DNA of 7,850 bases from CAYOID01 sp964573115 (GCA_964573115.1 CAZNIP010000123.1:1-7850), one strand, 5' to 3'. Counted from the stretch's first letter, positions 1 to 7,050 are shown. Notes: generated from the sequence alone by a model not told the origin. A program made the numbers and translations.

Positions 1-61
1 CGGAAAAAGAGAGTCATCGTCGACTGGATGTTTAGCTGTAGGGTGTCCTATGTGTGGGTAA

Positions 62-83
62 AGACCCGGCCAGAAGCCGGGCT
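62..83 (-). terminator. Candidate hairpin terminator of the ABM-fold gene
   Basis: CCCGGC (65-70) pairs with GCCGGG (76-81) around a 5-nt loop, and AG/CT extends the stem past one bulged base. Read on the minus strand the stem is followed by TCTTTA, a weak U-rich tail. It lies about 140 nt beyond the stop of the minus-strand gene at 224-529. The tail is short, so it could instead be a fragment of the hairpin elements found elsewhere in the window, whose stems have a similar CCCGGC core. Confidence 0.35.
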
Positions 84-223
84 GAATTCTGTCTCCTGGA
101 TTCTGAATTCCAGTGGCTGCTCCTGTTTCTTTGCAGCCGCAAACATCCTGTCAAAAACCTCTTCTCTTTCCCCTCCCATCCAGTCGACGGGGTCATCCGA
201 TCACGTGAACCGCATCACGCACC

Positions 224-529
224 TCAAGCTTCCCTCAGGATCCTGATGGAGACATGCTCCACCAGGTCCTCCACCTTGTCCCGGTAGTCCATCATGTGCG
301 GGGCGTTGAGATGGGCCTGAAGATCCTCGACGCTTCGCCACTTCTCGATCACCGAGACCACGTTGGGGTTCAGCTCCTGGGGGATCGACTCTGCCGGGAC
401 ATCGACCGTGGGCATGTACTCGATGCACCCCTCCTCTGCCTGGACATTGGGGACATTGGCCTTGAAGATCTTCAGAAAATCGGGCACACGGCCCTCCTTG
501 ACCCGAATGGATGCGACAACAACGATCAT
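224..529 (-). CDS. Antibiotic biosynthesis monooxygenase (ABM)-fold protein, YgiN-like putative quinol monooxygenase
   Basis: A 101-residue single-domain protein with the dimeric ferredoxin-like ABM fold. Family hallmarks seen are an N-terminal strand (MIVVVASIRV), a first helix, the EEGCIEY segment (residues 32-38), the strand VVSVIEKWRS (57-66) and the following helix with DLQAHLNAPHM (69-79), including His73 and His78. Members are small cytoplasmic cofactor-free oxygenases or quinone- or aldehyde-handling proteins, and many have no assigned substrate. The ATG start at 527-529 has a purine-rich SD, GGAGAG (minus strand of 535-540), 5 nt upstream. It is transcribed away from the radical SAM gene and has no partner gene in the window. 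The fold is secure; the reaction is not. Confidence 0.85.
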   Translation of the reverse strand: MIVVVASIRVKEGRVPDFLKIFKANVPNVQAEEGCIEYMPTVDVPAESIPQELNPNVVSVIEKWRSVEDLQAHLNAPHMMDYRDKVEDLVEHVSIRILREA

Positions 530-891
530 GGGAACTCTCCAGAGTGATGAAGTGATTCAGAAACCTTTGCGTGGACCTGACCTGGCTGCTCGTCTCAACT
601 CAATGTCAATCGACGTTTCTCCCTTGATCAGCTTGACCGTAAATAGATCACCCGCTCTGCTCACAGGTGAAACTCTCTTTCCTTCTCAAAACCAAATATT
701 CAGCGCGGCCAGAAATTGCGCTGATTGTATTGCCCTTTGCCGGTCCCGGTCAATAATGGCCGCACGGCCTGTTCAGGGAAGCATCCCAGTTTCTGTTTGA
801 GCTTTGAGGACAGTGTCCGTACCATGGCCGGGAGGCCTTTTGAAAGCCCGACAATCTCGATTCCCGGCGTGAAAGCGGCCCAGGGAGAGCC
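530..891. other. Divergent intergenic region between the ABM-fold gene and the radical SAM gene
   Basis: These 362 bp should hold the promoters of both flanking genes. I see a 7-bp inverted repeat TCAGCGC/GCGCTGA (700-706 and 718-724, 11-nt spacer), a small GGCCG-CA-CGGCC hairpin (759-770) and a GGCC-GGGA-GGCC stem followed by TTTT (826-841). A TTGACA on the minus strand (603-608) has the right orientation for the ABM-fold gene, but no good -10 lies at the expected distance. There is no convincing gene apart from a 23-codon leader ORF at 824-895, listed separately. Confidence 0.5.
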
Positions 892-895
892 ATGA
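824..895 (+). other. Possible 23-codon leader ORF overlapping the radical SAM start (ATGA)
   Basis: An ATG at 824 opens a 23-residue frame beginning MAGRPFESP and ending GEP. Its TGA (893-895) overlaps the ATG (892-894) of the radical SAM gene as ATGA, the classic geometry for translational coupling. Its first codons sit in a GGCC-GGGA-GGCC stem followed by TTTT (826-841). No good Shine-Dalgarno lies at normal distance from the ATG, and the peptide has no recognisable composition bias, so the overlap may be chance. Confidence 0.2.
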
Positions 896-2169
896 AGATC
901 CTGCTCGTCTCAGCGAACACCGAAAATGCGGCCATGCCGGTCTATCCCGCTGGCATGCACCTCGTAGCCCAGGCCGCCCGCCAGAGCGGTCACGAGGTCT
1001 CCACCCTGGACCTGTTCGACCATCCCGCTCCCTGGCAGGCTCTGGACCGGGCGGTTCAGCACATGGACCCCGGCCTGGTCGGCCTGTCGGTCCGGAACAT
1101 CGACGATCAGACCATGGAGAGCCCGCGGTTCTTTCTGGAAGAGACCCGGAAGGTGGTCCGCCGGCTTAAGGGGATGACCAGGGCGCCGATCGTTGTTGGC
1201 GGGGCGGGGTACTCGATCTATCCCCTCAGCGGGCTCGAGTATCTGGAGGCGGACATGGGGCTGGCCGGGGAAGGTGAAATCGCGCTCCCGGCTCTGCTCT
1301 TGGCCATGGAAGGCAGAACCGGTTATGACTCCGTGCCCGGGCTTCACCTTCCTCAAGCAGGCCGCATCGGTCCGCAGCGCCTGGTGCGCAACCTGGACCA
1401 CTGCCCTCTTCCCGGTCCGGAAAGTCTGGAGACAACAACCCTCGACCGTGATGACTTCTGGCTGCCCTTTCAGACCAGGCGGGGCTGTCCCCTCAACTGC
1501 AGCTACTGCTCCACTGCGGCCATTGAGGGCCGCCCGATCAGGAAGAGGAGCCTGCCCCTGGTCATCGAGAGTCTCAAGGAGCTTCAGGATGCCGGGGTGC
1601 AAAAGATCTTCTTTGTGGACAACACCTTCAACCTGCCGCAAAGCTACGCCCGGGAACTGTGCCAGGGCATGATCCGGGAGGGGCTTAAGCTCGGCTGGTG
1701 CACCATCCTCTATCCCATGGGCATCGACCGCGATATGGCCGAGCTCATGGCCAGGGCCGGGTGCCGCCATGTGAGCCTGGGCTTCGAGAGCGGCAGCCCG
1801 GCTATGCTGGCCGCCTTGAACAAGCGTTTCAGCACCCGGGAGGTCCGAAGGGTCGCCAGGGATCTCGCCCGGGCCGGGATACGCCGGGCCGGCTTCCTCC
1901 TCCTGGGCGGTCCAGGGGAGACCAGGGATACGGTCAGGGAAAGCCTCGACTTTGCCGACTCTTTGGATCTGGATGCCCTGAAGATCACTATGGGCATCAG
2001 GATCTACCCGCACACCCTTCTGGCCAGACAGGCTGCGGACTCAGGATTGATCGATCCAGAGGACTCTCTCCTCCGGCCCCGATTCTACCTCGAACCCGGA
2101 CTGTCCGACTGGCTGCCCGCCCATATCCAGAGCTGGTCCTCGCGTCGTCCGGACCTCGTTCTCTCCTGA
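892..2169 (+). CDS. B12-binding-domain radical SAM protein, substrate unknown
   Basis: A 425-residue cytoplasmic protein. Residues 1-140 look like a cobalamin-binding (Rossmann-like) domain: MKILLVSANT at the start, GLVGLSVRN (61-69) and PIVVGGAGYSIYP (99-111). The radical SAM core follows, with Cys199-X3-Cys203-X2-Cys206 (CPLNCSYC) to hold the [4Fe-4S] cluster that cleaves SAM. Other core features are IFFVDNTFN (239-247), HVSLGFESGS (293-302) and LLLGGPGETRDT (337-347). The canonical DxHxxG base-ligand motif is not seen in the B12 domain, as in many relatives, so cobalamin use is inferred. Related enzymes methylate, cyclise or rearrange unactivated carbons; nothing here identifies the substrate. 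The ATG has AGGGAG (882-887) upstream. The gene stands alone on its strand, facing the sulfite reductase gene. Confidence 0.87.
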   Translation: MKILLVSANTENAAMPVYPAGMHLVAQAARQSGHEVSTLDLFDHPAPWQALDRAVQHMDPGLVGLSVRNIDDQTMESPRFFLEETRKVVRRLKGMTRAPIVVGGAGYSIYPLSGLEYLEADMGLAGEGEIALPALLLAMEGRTGYDSVPGLHLPQAGRIGPQRLVRNLDHCPLPGPESLETTTLDRDDFWLPFQTRRGCPLNCSYCSTAAIEGRPIRKRSLPLVIESLKELQDAGVQKIFFVDNTFNLPQSYARELCQGMIREGLKLGWCTILYPMGIDRDMAELMARAGCRHVSLGFESGSPAMLAALNKRFSTREVRRVARDLARAGIRRAGFLLLGGPGETRDTVRESLDFADSLDLDALKITMGIRIYPHTLLARQAADSGLIDPEDSLLRPRFYLEPGLSDWLPAHIQSWSSRRPDLVLS

Positions 2170-2276
2170 ACCTGAGATGCTTTGCAGGCCCTTTCAGCCA
2201 TGAGCTGCTCGTATGAACTTCATCGCGAGGTCTCAGGTGTCTGGTTTCAGGAAGAAGACCTTGAAGTACTGTGACT

Positions 2277-2320
2277 GGACAGAATTTCTGTCCTGATCAA
2301 ACTGGCCGGTCGACTTTTTT
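2277..2320 (+). terminator. Weak candidate terminator of the radical SAM gene
   Basis: GGACAGA (2277-2283) and TCTGTCC (2287-2293) form a 7-bp stem with a 3-nt ATT loop about 110 nt after the stop codon. A run of six T lies 21 nt further on (2315-2320). The gap between stem and T-run is too long for a textbook Rho-independent terminator. The T-run may belong to the adjoining dispersed repeat. Confidence 0.25.
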
Positions 2321-2402
2321 CCCGGCACATCGGGCATCGTTTCTCCCCTCAGCCTTCAAGCCTCAACCCTCGACCTTCAGCCCGGCCAACGGCCGGGCTG
2401 AA
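2313..2402 (+). repeat. Dispersed hairpin element, copy A
   Basis: The element runs T6 (2315-2320), then a pyrimidine-rich block including CCTTCAAGCCTCAACCCTCG (2353-2372), then a strong hairpin. In the hairpin TTCAGCCCGGCC (2376-2387) pairs perfectly with GGCCGGGCTGAA (2391-2402) around an AAC loop. It lies between the convergent radical SAM and sulfite reductase genes, so the stem could also end transcripts from either side, although neither strand has a U-tract directly after it. It shares the 13-bp core CCGGCCAACGGCC with copy B (5411-5423). Confidence 0.6.
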
Positions 2403-2409
2403 AGGAAAG

Positions 2410-3066
2410 CTACAGAACAGCCTTTTTCAGCTCGTCCACACCGATCCTGTCCAGCATGGCCCCGATTCGTTCGTGCTTCTTGGCGTTGTCCCGGTAAAAG
2501 GCCACGATGGCTTCGATCTTCTCCAGGGCCTGCTCCGTGTCCAACTCCTCGGTGAGGGTGTCAGCCAGGCGGGGCTTCCTGGCACCGTTGCCCCCGGCCA
2601 TCAGGGTCCAGCCCTTCTTGGACCCCACCAGGCCAATGTCCTTGATGGACGTCTCGGCACACTGATTGGGGCAGCCGCTCACGCCCATCTTCAGCTTCCC
2701 GGGCAGCTCCATGCCGTGATACTTTTCGTCCAGCTGCATGCCCAGGCTGAGGCTGTCCTGCTGACCCAGCCGGCAAAAGGTCGTTCCCGGGCAGGCCTTG
2801 ATGCTGCGCACGCAAATACCCACCGCGGCCCCGGGGAACAGGCCGAGCTCCTCCCAGGCCTTGTCCACATCCTCTTCCTTGAGACCGACCAGGGCGATCC
2901 TGGCCGCACTGGTCACCTTGAGCGCGGCGCAGTTGTACTTTTCAGCCACGTCAGCCAGCTTTCTCAGCTGCTCCGGCTTGACCACTCCGCAGGGCAGGTG
3001 CGGGGCAATGGCGTAGCTCTCCTTGTCCCGCTGCAGAATGACGCCCTTTTCTCCATCCTTGAGCAT
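2410..3066 (-). CDS. Small assimilatory-type sulfite reductase (siroheme/[4Fe-4S])
   Basis: A 218-residue protein matching the compact, single-polypeptide sulfite reductase known from Desulfovibrio vulgaris, which reduces sulfite to sulfide by six electrons. The siroheme-[4Fe-4S] ligand signature is complete: Cys92-X5-Cys98 (CPGTTFC) and Cys132-X3-Cys136 (CPNQC). An N-terminal ferrodoxin-like half (about 1-75) contains APHLPCGVV and ITSAARIAL-type strands (VTSAARIAL at 51-59), and the C-terminal part carries SIKDIGLVGSKKGW (140-153). It is about a third the size of CysI and much smaller than the DsrAB subunits, and no reductase partner is adjacent, so the in vivo electron donor is unknown. 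The ATG has AAGGAG 7 nt upstream, and this SD overlaps the stop of greA. It is the second gene of a greA-led unit. Confidence 0.9.
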   Translation of the reverse strand: MLKDGEKGVILQRDKESYAIAPHLPCGVVKPEQLRKLADVAEKYNCAALKVTSAARIALVGLKEEDVDKAWEELGLFPGAAVGICVRSIKACPGTTFCRLGQQDSLSLGMQLDEKYHGMELPGKLKMGVSGCPNQCAETSIKDIGLVGSKKGWTLMAGGNGARKPRLADTLTEELDTEQALEKIEAIVAFYRDNAKKHERIGAMLDRIGVDELKKAVL

Positions 3067-3078
3067 GGTCTTTCTCCT

Positions 3079-3573
3079 TTATGAAAAATGCCCTTCAGGG
3101 TATCCGTTGTACTCGACAGACATGATCTCGTAGTCGATTTTCCCCCGCGGCGCATCCACAACGGCTCCGTCGCCCACGGCTTTGCCCACCAGGGCCTGGG
3201 CCAGGGGCGAATGGACCGAGATGCTCCCTTTCTTGTAGTCGGCTTCATCAGGCCCGAGCAGAGTGACCCTCTTGCGTTCCTCGGTGTCGATGTCTTCGAT
3301 TTCAACAGTGGCTCCAAAGGCCACTGTCTCGCCCTCCATGGTGTGGATGTCGATGACGTCGCACCTTGGGAGCCGGGATTCGATGAAATTTATCCGGGCC
3401 TCGAGCATGCCCTGGCGCTCCCTGGCCGCGTCGTACCCGGCATTTTCCCTCAAATCGCCCTCTTCCCTGGCCTCCTTGATGGCCTGAATCACCTCGGGGC
3501 GTTCCTTTTTGAGCTCATCGAGCTCCTTCCGAAGCTTGTTGAAGCCTTCTACTGAAATGGGAATGGTGTCCAC
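3079..3573 (-). CDS. greA: Transcription elongation factor GreA
   Basis: A 164-residue protein, close to the usual length of about 158. Residues 1-75 form the N-terminal antiparallel coiled coil that enters the RNA polymerase secondary channel. Its tip has EGDLRENAGY (38-47), including the conserved acidic pair Asp40 and Glu43 that help place the catalytic Mg2+ for cleavage of backtracked RNA. The C-terminal FKBP-like domain ends with GSISVHSPLAQALVG (116-130), KIDYEIMSVEY and a short tail. The start is GTG at 3571-3573, 4 nt after a strong AAGGAGG (minus strand of 3578-3584); no in-frame ATG lies nearby. It is followed after 12 bp by the sulfite reductase gene, so the two are very probably co-transcribed. 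Confidence 0.95.
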   Translation of the reverse strand: MDTIPISVEGFNKLRKELDELKKERPEVIQAIKEAREEGDLRENAGYDAARERQGMLEARINFIESRLPRCDVIDIHTMEGETVAFGATVEIEDIDTEERKRVTLLGPDEADYKKGSISVHSPLAQALVGKAVGDGAVVDAPRGKIDYEIMSVEYNGYPEGHFS

Positions 3574-3777
3574 ACAGCCTCCTTGACTGGTCTGGTTTTC
3601 GGGTTTTTGCTGTCACGCCTGCCGTCGAGCCTGGTCAGGCTTGTTCAACAGAACCTTGAGAACTAGCCATCATTGACCTTTCAGTCAAGATGCTGCTTTG
3701 TTCGCCCCGGGGCGAACAAAGCAGTCTTGCAAGCCACTTTTTCTTCAGATAAGGATCGCCGATCACAAGGAGAAGTC
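3574..3777. promoter_or_regulatory. Divergent greA/mntP control region
   Basis: This region lies between two divergent genes and holds several inverted repeats: AGCCTG-GT-CAGGCT (3628-3641), TTGAC/GTCAA (3673-3677 and 3684-3688), and the long palindrome at 3693-3724. TTGACC at 3673-3678 could be a -35 for mntP, but the matching -10 would fall inside the palindrome and fits poorly. I do not see the conserved GGGGAGUA-type loop of the Mn-sensing yybP-ykoY riboswitch that often precedes mntP. Confidence 0.4.
3686..3729. repeat. Perfect 32-bp palindrome with bulged extension, upstream of mntP
   Basis: CTGCTTTGTTCGCCCC (3693-3708) is followed immediately by its exact reverse complement (3709-3724), a gapless 16+16 palindrome. 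A further 5 bp, CAAGA (3686-3690) with TCTTG (3725-3729), pair if TG is bulged, giving 21 bp in all. It sits 54 bp before the mntP start. No T-run follows directly on either strand, so a Rho-independent terminator is unlikely. It could be an operator for a dimeric regulator, a cruciform, an RNA hairpin in the mntP leader, or a small palindromic mobile element. Confidence 0.7.
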
Positions 3778-4341
3778 ATGGGAATGCTCGAACTCGTCTC
3801 CATTGCTGTCGCCCTGGCCATGGACGCCTTTGCTGTGTCCCTGGCGACTGGTGTTGCTCTCAAAAAAGTCAGTCTGCGCCAGACATTTCGACTGGCCTGG
3901 CATTTTGGGCTGTTTCAGGCCCTGATGCCCATCCTGGGGTTCTTCCTTGGCGGGACAGTCCGCTCCTCGATCGATGTGTATGGCCACTGGATAGCCTTCG
4001 GGCTGCTCGGCTACATCGGCTTCAAAATGATTCGGGAAGCTTTTGAAGAGGAAAAGGAATCAAAAGGGGACCCCACAAAAGGAATGACCCTCGTCATCCT
4101 CTCGATCGCCACCAGTATCGACGCCCTGGCGGTGGGACTGAGCCTCTCACTGCTGGGCATTTCCATTTGGTGGCCTGCGCTGATCATCGGCCTTGTTGCC
4201 CTGCTTTTCACCGCAACAGGCCTCTATCTGGGCAAGACAGCTGCCAAAGCCGAGCATATCGGCAAATACGCAGAATTGTCAGGCGGGAGCGTCCTGATCG
4301 GGATCGGGCTCAAAATCCTCTGGGATCATGGGGTTTTCTGA
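3778..4341 (+). CDS. mntP: Manganese efflux pump MntP
   Basis: A 187-residue inner-membrane protein of about six helices that exports Mn2+ and protects against manganese excess. It consists of two related three-helix halves, each with the family Asp motif: ALAMDAFAVSLATG (Asp16) and SIATSIDALAVGLS (Asp115), corresponding to the transport-essential Asp residues of E. coli MntP. A charged cytoplasmic loop (EEEKESKGDPTKG, about 90-102) separates the halves, and GLLGYIGFKMI (75-85) and SVLIGIGLKIL (171-181) are typical repeats. The ATG at 3778 was chosen because AAGGAG (3767-3772) lies 5 nt upstream and the length matches the family; an upstream in-frame extension to 3673 would read through the palindrome. 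It is monocistronic and divergent from greA. PerR/Mn cross-talk is plausible but only inferred. Confidence 0.93.
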   Translation: MGMLELVSIAVALAMDAFAVSLATGVALKKVSLRQTFRLAWHFGLFQALMPILGFFLGGTVRSSIDVYGHWIAFGLLGYIGFKMIREAFEEEKESKGDPTKGMTLVILSIATSIDALAVGLSLSLLGISIWWPALIIGLVALLFTATGLYLGKTAAKAEHIGKYAELSGGSVLIGIGLKILWDHGVF

Positions 4342-4401
4342 GCAGCGGGCTCCGGTCGACGTCAATCCAGTGCGAATCCTTGTCCACCTGCCCCCGGGAA
4401 A

Positions 4402-4422
4402 GAGCCCCAATCCACAGGGCTC
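4402..4422 (+). terminator. Candidate hairpin downstream of mntP
   Basis: GAGCCC (4402-4407) pairs with GGGCTC (4417-4422) across a 9-nt loop, about 60 nt after the mntP stop. No T-tract follows, so it is a weak terminator candidate. The rest of the convergent 4342-4619 gap has TTCACC-A-GGTGAA (4469-4481), a GTGTTTC/GAAACAC inverted repeat (4510-4516 and 4534-4540) and no gene. Confidence 0.25.
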
Positions 4423-4504
4423 GCGACCCTAGAATCCAGGATCTCATCTAACATCTGACCATTGGCATTCACCAGGTGAAATTCCACAGGCCCAAAGAAG
4501 CGGA

Positions 4505-4551
4505 AAGAGGTGTTTCACCACTGCGGGCACGGAGAAACACGGCGCAGGACA
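4505..4551. repeat. Possible degenerate CACGGAG-type intergenic repeat
   Basis: The segment holds TTTCACCACTGCGGGCACGG (4513-4532) followed by AGAAACACGGCG. It resembles degenerate copies of the ACCAC-GAG-CACGGAGAAACACGGAG type of short intergenic repeat that I recall from many environmental bacterial genomes. Its ends contain the inverted repeat GTGTTTC/GAAACAC. Only one copy is in this window, so the assignment rests on resemblance alone. Confidence 0.3.
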
Positions 4552-4619
4552 AAAACTGGAATGCTTCGCCTCTTATGGTCGCAGGCTCTTGAAGGGAGCA
4601 CGGGAGTGGCCTGGGAAGG

Positions 4620-5324
4620 TCAGGATCGTTCGGGGTCAGACCTGGAGCTGACCCGTTTTCGGAACAGGCGGTGGATGGCCATGACGGACAGGAGCACGAG
4701 TGCCAGGCAGGCATAGTGCCAGGGGCTGGGCTCCAGGATGGCCTTGCGGGTCTGACTGAAGATCACGGACAGGAAGAGAACCGGAAAGATGTTTCCAATA
4801 AGGGTGCCGATGACGTAGTCCCTGGTTCGCACGGACGACAGGGCAAACATGACGTTGTTGATGGAAAAGGCGATGGGCAGGTTCCTGGCCATCATGACCG
4901 AAACCGTCCCGGGCTGGTTCAGGACATGGGTCCATTGCGCCGGGAGGACCTTCTCCGGCATCCTGGCCGGCCTCTTTCTGAAATGCCGGACCAGCACGAA
5001 CATCCACATGGCGCAGAACGAGCTCAGGACATAGGCAGTGATGGCTCCCTGGACCGGGCCGAAGACGGAGATGGTCAAGGCGTCGAGCACGGAAAAGGGG
5101 AAAACCACGACAGAAGCCAGGATGTACCCCCCAACCAGGAGCAGGTGAGTGAACTGGGAGCTCCTCAGGATGTCCGCCCCGGCCAGGAGCAGATCGAGAT
5201 TCACTTTTTCGGCCAGGGGCGAAAAGGTCCACAGCCAGATGAAAAAGCCTGCAGCCAGGCTTGCGGTCAGGGCCAGGATGACGGGAAATGGTGATCGGCG
5301 GGCTGCGTAGAACAGAGACATCAC
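4620..5324 (-). CDS. VTT/TVP38 (SNARE-associated/DedA superfamily) membrane protein
   Basis: A 234-residue polytopic inner-membrane protein. Likely membrane segments are at about 13-34, 58-77, 82-112, 169-190 and 203-221. The VTT pattern is visible: PFSVLDALTISVFGPVQGA (76-94) as the first re-entrant region, an Arg ending that helix (VLVRHF, 110-115), then MMARNLPIAFSINNVMF (144-160) as the second re-entrant region, and RTRDYVIGTLIGNIFP (166-181), which matches the family's R-x-x-DY-x-xGT-x-xG signature. Relatives act in lipid scrambling, undecaprenyl-phosphate recycling or membrane homeostasis; the substrate here is unknown. Start: a GTG (5322-5324) directly before an ATG (5319-5321); the ATG with an AGGTTGAG sequence upstream is equally likely. 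It is convergent with mntP and 213 bp downstream of the next minus-strand gene, so probably transcribed alone. Confidence 0.8.
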   Translation of the reverse strand: MMSLFYAARRSPFPVILALTASLAAGFFIWLWTFSPLAEKVNLDLLLAGADILRSSQFTHLLLVGGYILASVVVFPFSVLDALTISVFGPVQGAITAYVLSSFCAMWMFVLVRHFRKRPARMPEKVLPAQWTHVLNQPGTVSVMMARNLPIAFSINNVMFALSSVRTRDYVIGTLIGNIFPVLFLSVIFSQTRKAILEPSPWHYACLALVLLSVMAIHRLFRKRVSSRSDPERS

Positions 5325-5369
5325 TGCTCAACCTGGCCGAGTTGGGTGTCATCTCGTGAAGGGTCGAAC

Positions 5370-5430
5370 TTTTTTTCTTCCATCAACCTTCAACCCTGAA
5401 CCTGTCAAGTCCGGCCAACGGCCTGACAGG
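5370..5430 (+). repeat. Dispersed hairpin element, copy B
   Basis: Seven T (5370-5376) are followed by TTCCATCAACCTTCAACCCT (5378-5397) and a hairpin. In it CCTGTCA (5401-5407) pairs with TGACAGG (5424-5430), and GGCC-AAC-GGCC (5413-5423) forms the tip, with AGTCC unpaired on one side. The tip repeats the CCGGCCAACGGCC core of copy A exactly. It lies between two minus-strand genes, close to the start of the VTT gene. Confidence 0.6.
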
Positions 5431-5470
5431 TCTGTGAAACAGGCCTTCGCCACAAGGGCATACAGATCAA

Positions 5471-5504
5471 GGAGCCCGCTGGCATCAGGAGTCCAACGGG
5501 CTCC
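5471..5504 (-). terminator. Candidate terminator of the Met/Gln-rich protein gene
   Basis: GGAGCCCG (5471-5478) pairs with CGGGCTCC (5497-5504), and TGG/CCA (5480-5482 and 5493-5495) extends the stem past one mismatch, leaving a 10-nt loop. It lies about 33 nt beyond the stop of the minus-strand gene at 5538-6059. On that strand the stem is followed by TTGATCTGT, which is only weakly U-rich. Confidence 0.4.
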
Positions 5505-5537
5505 GGTCAAAGGGAGATCGTGCTCTGGGCCGTACCC

Positions 5538-6059
5538 CTACTGCACTGTTTGAGCGCCTCCCTGCTGCGATCTCTGCTGATTCAGGCTTTGCATCTTCCG
5601 GGCCGCACTCTGCATTTCCTGAATGTACTGCTCGGTCTTGGGATCCTCTTGTTTCATCTTCTCAACCAGGTCCTCGCGGAACTTGCCCATTTTCTCCTGG
5701 ACCTCCTTGTCCTGGCGGACCTTCATCAGGGCCTGGAACTTCTCCTTCCGGCTCGCGTCCTTGCCGGCATACTCCATCATCTTCCGGCGCTGCATTGTCT
5801 GGAGCTCCTGCCCCCTGGTCTGCAGGTCGGGGTTGTCCTGCATGACCTTTTGCTGAATCGCATTGAGCTTGGTCCTGGTGTCCTTCATCCTCTGCCGCAC
5901 TTCCTGCATCTGCTGGGCCTTGCCCTGGCCTTCTGCATTGCCCTGGACCTTGTCCTTGGCCGCTGCAGGACCGGCGACAAACAGGAACGACACGAGAAAA
6001 CCGGCCACCAGGCCAGGAAAGACAGCGCTCTTCATGGTTCTGAACATTGACTGTGACAT
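5538..6059 (-). CDS. Secreted Met/Gln-rich helical protein, unknown function
   Basis: A 173-residue protein with a clear Sec signal peptide: Arg7 and Lys10, a hydrophobic core at about 11-30, and a likely cut after GPAAA (30-34). The mature part is nearly all charged and polar helix or coiled coil, rich in Gln, Lys, Glu and Met (11 Met), with no cysteine and a Gln/Ser/Gly tail (about 160-173). Shape and location recall Spy/CpxP-like periplasmic chaperones or metal-responsive proteins, but the LTxxQ motif of that family is not seen, so no function is assigned. The start is well supported: AGGAGGT (minus strand of 6069-6075) is 9 nt before the ATG at 6057-6059. It is divergent from perR and may be part of a stress response, by position only. 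Confidence 0.75.
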   Translation of the reverse strand: MSQSMFRTMKSAVFPGLVAGFLVSFLFVAGPAAAKDKVQGNAEGQGKAQQMQEVRQRMKDTRTKLNAIQQKVMQDNPDLQTRGQELQTMQRRKMMEYAGKDASRKEKFQALMKVRQDKEVQEKMGKFREDLVEKMKQEDPKTEQYIQEMQSAARKMQSLNQQRSQQGGAQTVQ

Positions 6060-6161
6060 CGACGGGGAACCTCCTGAGGTGTTGACGTTGATCTCTTTTA
6101 GGAACGAAAGGAGGGCACGCTAGCATCGCCCCCAGAAAGAGGTCAAACTACGATTTTTTCA

Positions 6162-6229
6162 TCAGTGCAGCCTCTGGCTGCGCTGACAGGTCGAGGGTTG
6201 AAGGCGGATGGTTGAGTGAAGAAAAGCTC
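6162..6229 (-). repeat. Dispersed hairpin element, copy C (reversed)
   Basis: Read on the minus strand: CTTTTCTTCACTCAACC, then GCCTTCAACCCTCGACCTG, then a hairpin. On the plus strand the stem is TCAGTGCAGCC (6162-6172) with GGCTGCGCTGA (6176-6186), a TCT loop and one G-T wobble. The order of parts matches copies A and B, in opposite orientation. It lies in the divergent region between the Met/Gln-rich protein gene and perR, so it may sit close to promoters. Confidence 0.6.
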
Positions 6230-6345
6230 CCCGAATTGTCGAGCAGGGCCTCGACTCGGCCTGCCCCTCTTGAGAACCAAGCTGAATGAATTCTCGAACC
6301 ATGACAAGGAGATAGAAAATTTTGATGAGAAATGTGACTTTGAGC

Positions 6346-6376
6346 TTGACGCAAAGGAGAATGAGTGTCATTTAAG
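6346..6376 (+). promoter_or_regulatory. Tentative perR promoter
   Basis: TTGACG (6346-6351) is a good -35 match, and TTTAAG (6371-6376) is a possible -10 at a long 19-bp spacing. The surrounding leader (about 6285-6400) is clearly A+T-richer than its neighbours, as expected for a promoter region. An AATT-GCAA-AATT inverted motif (6387-6398) just before the start could be part of an operator for autoregulation, but it does not match the full Bacillus Per box. Confidence 0.3.
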
Positions 6377-6408
6377 AATGAATACTAATTGCAAAATTGG
6401 AGCCTCTG

Positions 6409-6855
6409 GTGGCTGATCCACAGCAACGATTTGAGATCATGATCCAAAAGCTCAGGGGTCATGGCCTCAAAATCACCCCTCAGCGAATGGCCATTGCCAG
6501 GATCCTGGCCAAGAGCGAAGGCCATCCCAGTGTCGAGGAGATTCACGCCCAGACATCGCGGGACTTTCCGACCATGAGCCTGGCCACGGTCTACAAAAAC
6601 ATTGCCCTCCTCAAAGCACTGGGCGAAGTGCTCGAGCTGGGCTTCCCCGAGGGGAGCAACCGGTATGACGGCAACAAGCCGCACCCCCATCCGCATGTCA
6701 TCTGTCTCAAGTGCGGAAAAATTGTCGACCCTGACCTGGAGAGCCTTGATGACATGACCAGGGAGGTCTCGTCAGCGACTCATTTTGACATTCTGAACCA
6801 TCGGCTGGACTTTTTCGGACTCTGCGAGAGCTGCAGGGAGGAAAATGACGAGTGA
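6409..6855 (+). CDS. perR: PerR-type peroxide-sensing repressor, Fur family
   Basis: A 148-residue DNA-binding repressor from the chosen start. The N-terminal winged helix has the recognition helix SLATVYKNIALL (57-68). The metal-binding C-terminal domain carries the regulatory-site residues His39, Asp87, His94, His96 and Asp107, and two structural zinc CxxC pairs, Cys99/Cys102 and Cys139/Cys142. Asp107 in CGKIVD aligns with Bacillus PerR Asp104, where Fur proteins usually have Glu; that favours PerR. In PerR, H2O2 oxidises His ligands at the Fe-loaded site and releases DNA. katG follows on the same strand, a typical target. Start: GTG at 6409 is preceded by TTGGAG at good spacing; an in-frame TTG at 6397 lacks an SD. 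Fur or Zur specificity cannot be fully excluded. Confidence 0.87.
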   Translation: MADPQQRFEIMIQKLRGHGLKITPQRMAIARILAKSEGHPSVEEIHAQTSRDFPTMSLATVYKNIALLKALGEVLELGFPEGSNRYDGNKPHPHPHVICLKCGKIVDPDLESLDDMTREVSSATHFDILNHRLDFFGLCESCREENDE

Positions 6856-6918
6856 CGTTTTTATCCTGTCATTTGGCTTCCGCCATGTGGCTGCCTGTGG
6901 TTGGGGAAGAGAGAAGAG

Positions 6919-6979
6919 TTTTGTCTTTTCCCAAACTTGAACCCTCAACCTTGAACCTGTTGGCACAGCCTGCGGCAGG
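6919..6979 (+). repeat. Dispersed hairpin element, copy D
   Basis: A T-rich stretch (TTTTGTCTTTTC, 6919-6930) is followed by CTTGAACCCTCAACCTTGAA (6936-6955), CCTG, and a weaker hairpin CAGCC (6967-6971) with GGCTG around a G+C-rich loop. It is the most diverged copy. It lies in the 195-bp gap between perR and katG, so it may separate or modulate their transcription. An imperfect inverted repeat TTGGGG...TTCCCAA (6901-6934) overlaps its left end and is a weak perR terminator candidate. Confidence 0.45.
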
Positions 6980-7002
6980 GCTGCAAAGCTGACAACGAGT
7001 CA

Positions 7003-7029
7003 TTGAGTTTCACACCAGTTCACACTCAA
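7003..7029. promoter_or_regulatory. Possible regulatory site upstream of katG
   Basis: TTGAGT (7003-7008) and ACTCAA (7024-7029) form an inverted repeat enclosing two copies of TTCACAC (7009-7015 and 7019-7025) exactly 10 bp apart, one helical turn. It lies about 20 bp before the katG start. The sequence does not resemble the known Per box, so PerR binding here is not supported by sequence. Confidence 0.25.
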
Positions 7030-7050
7030 ACAAAAAATGGAGGTAACGTT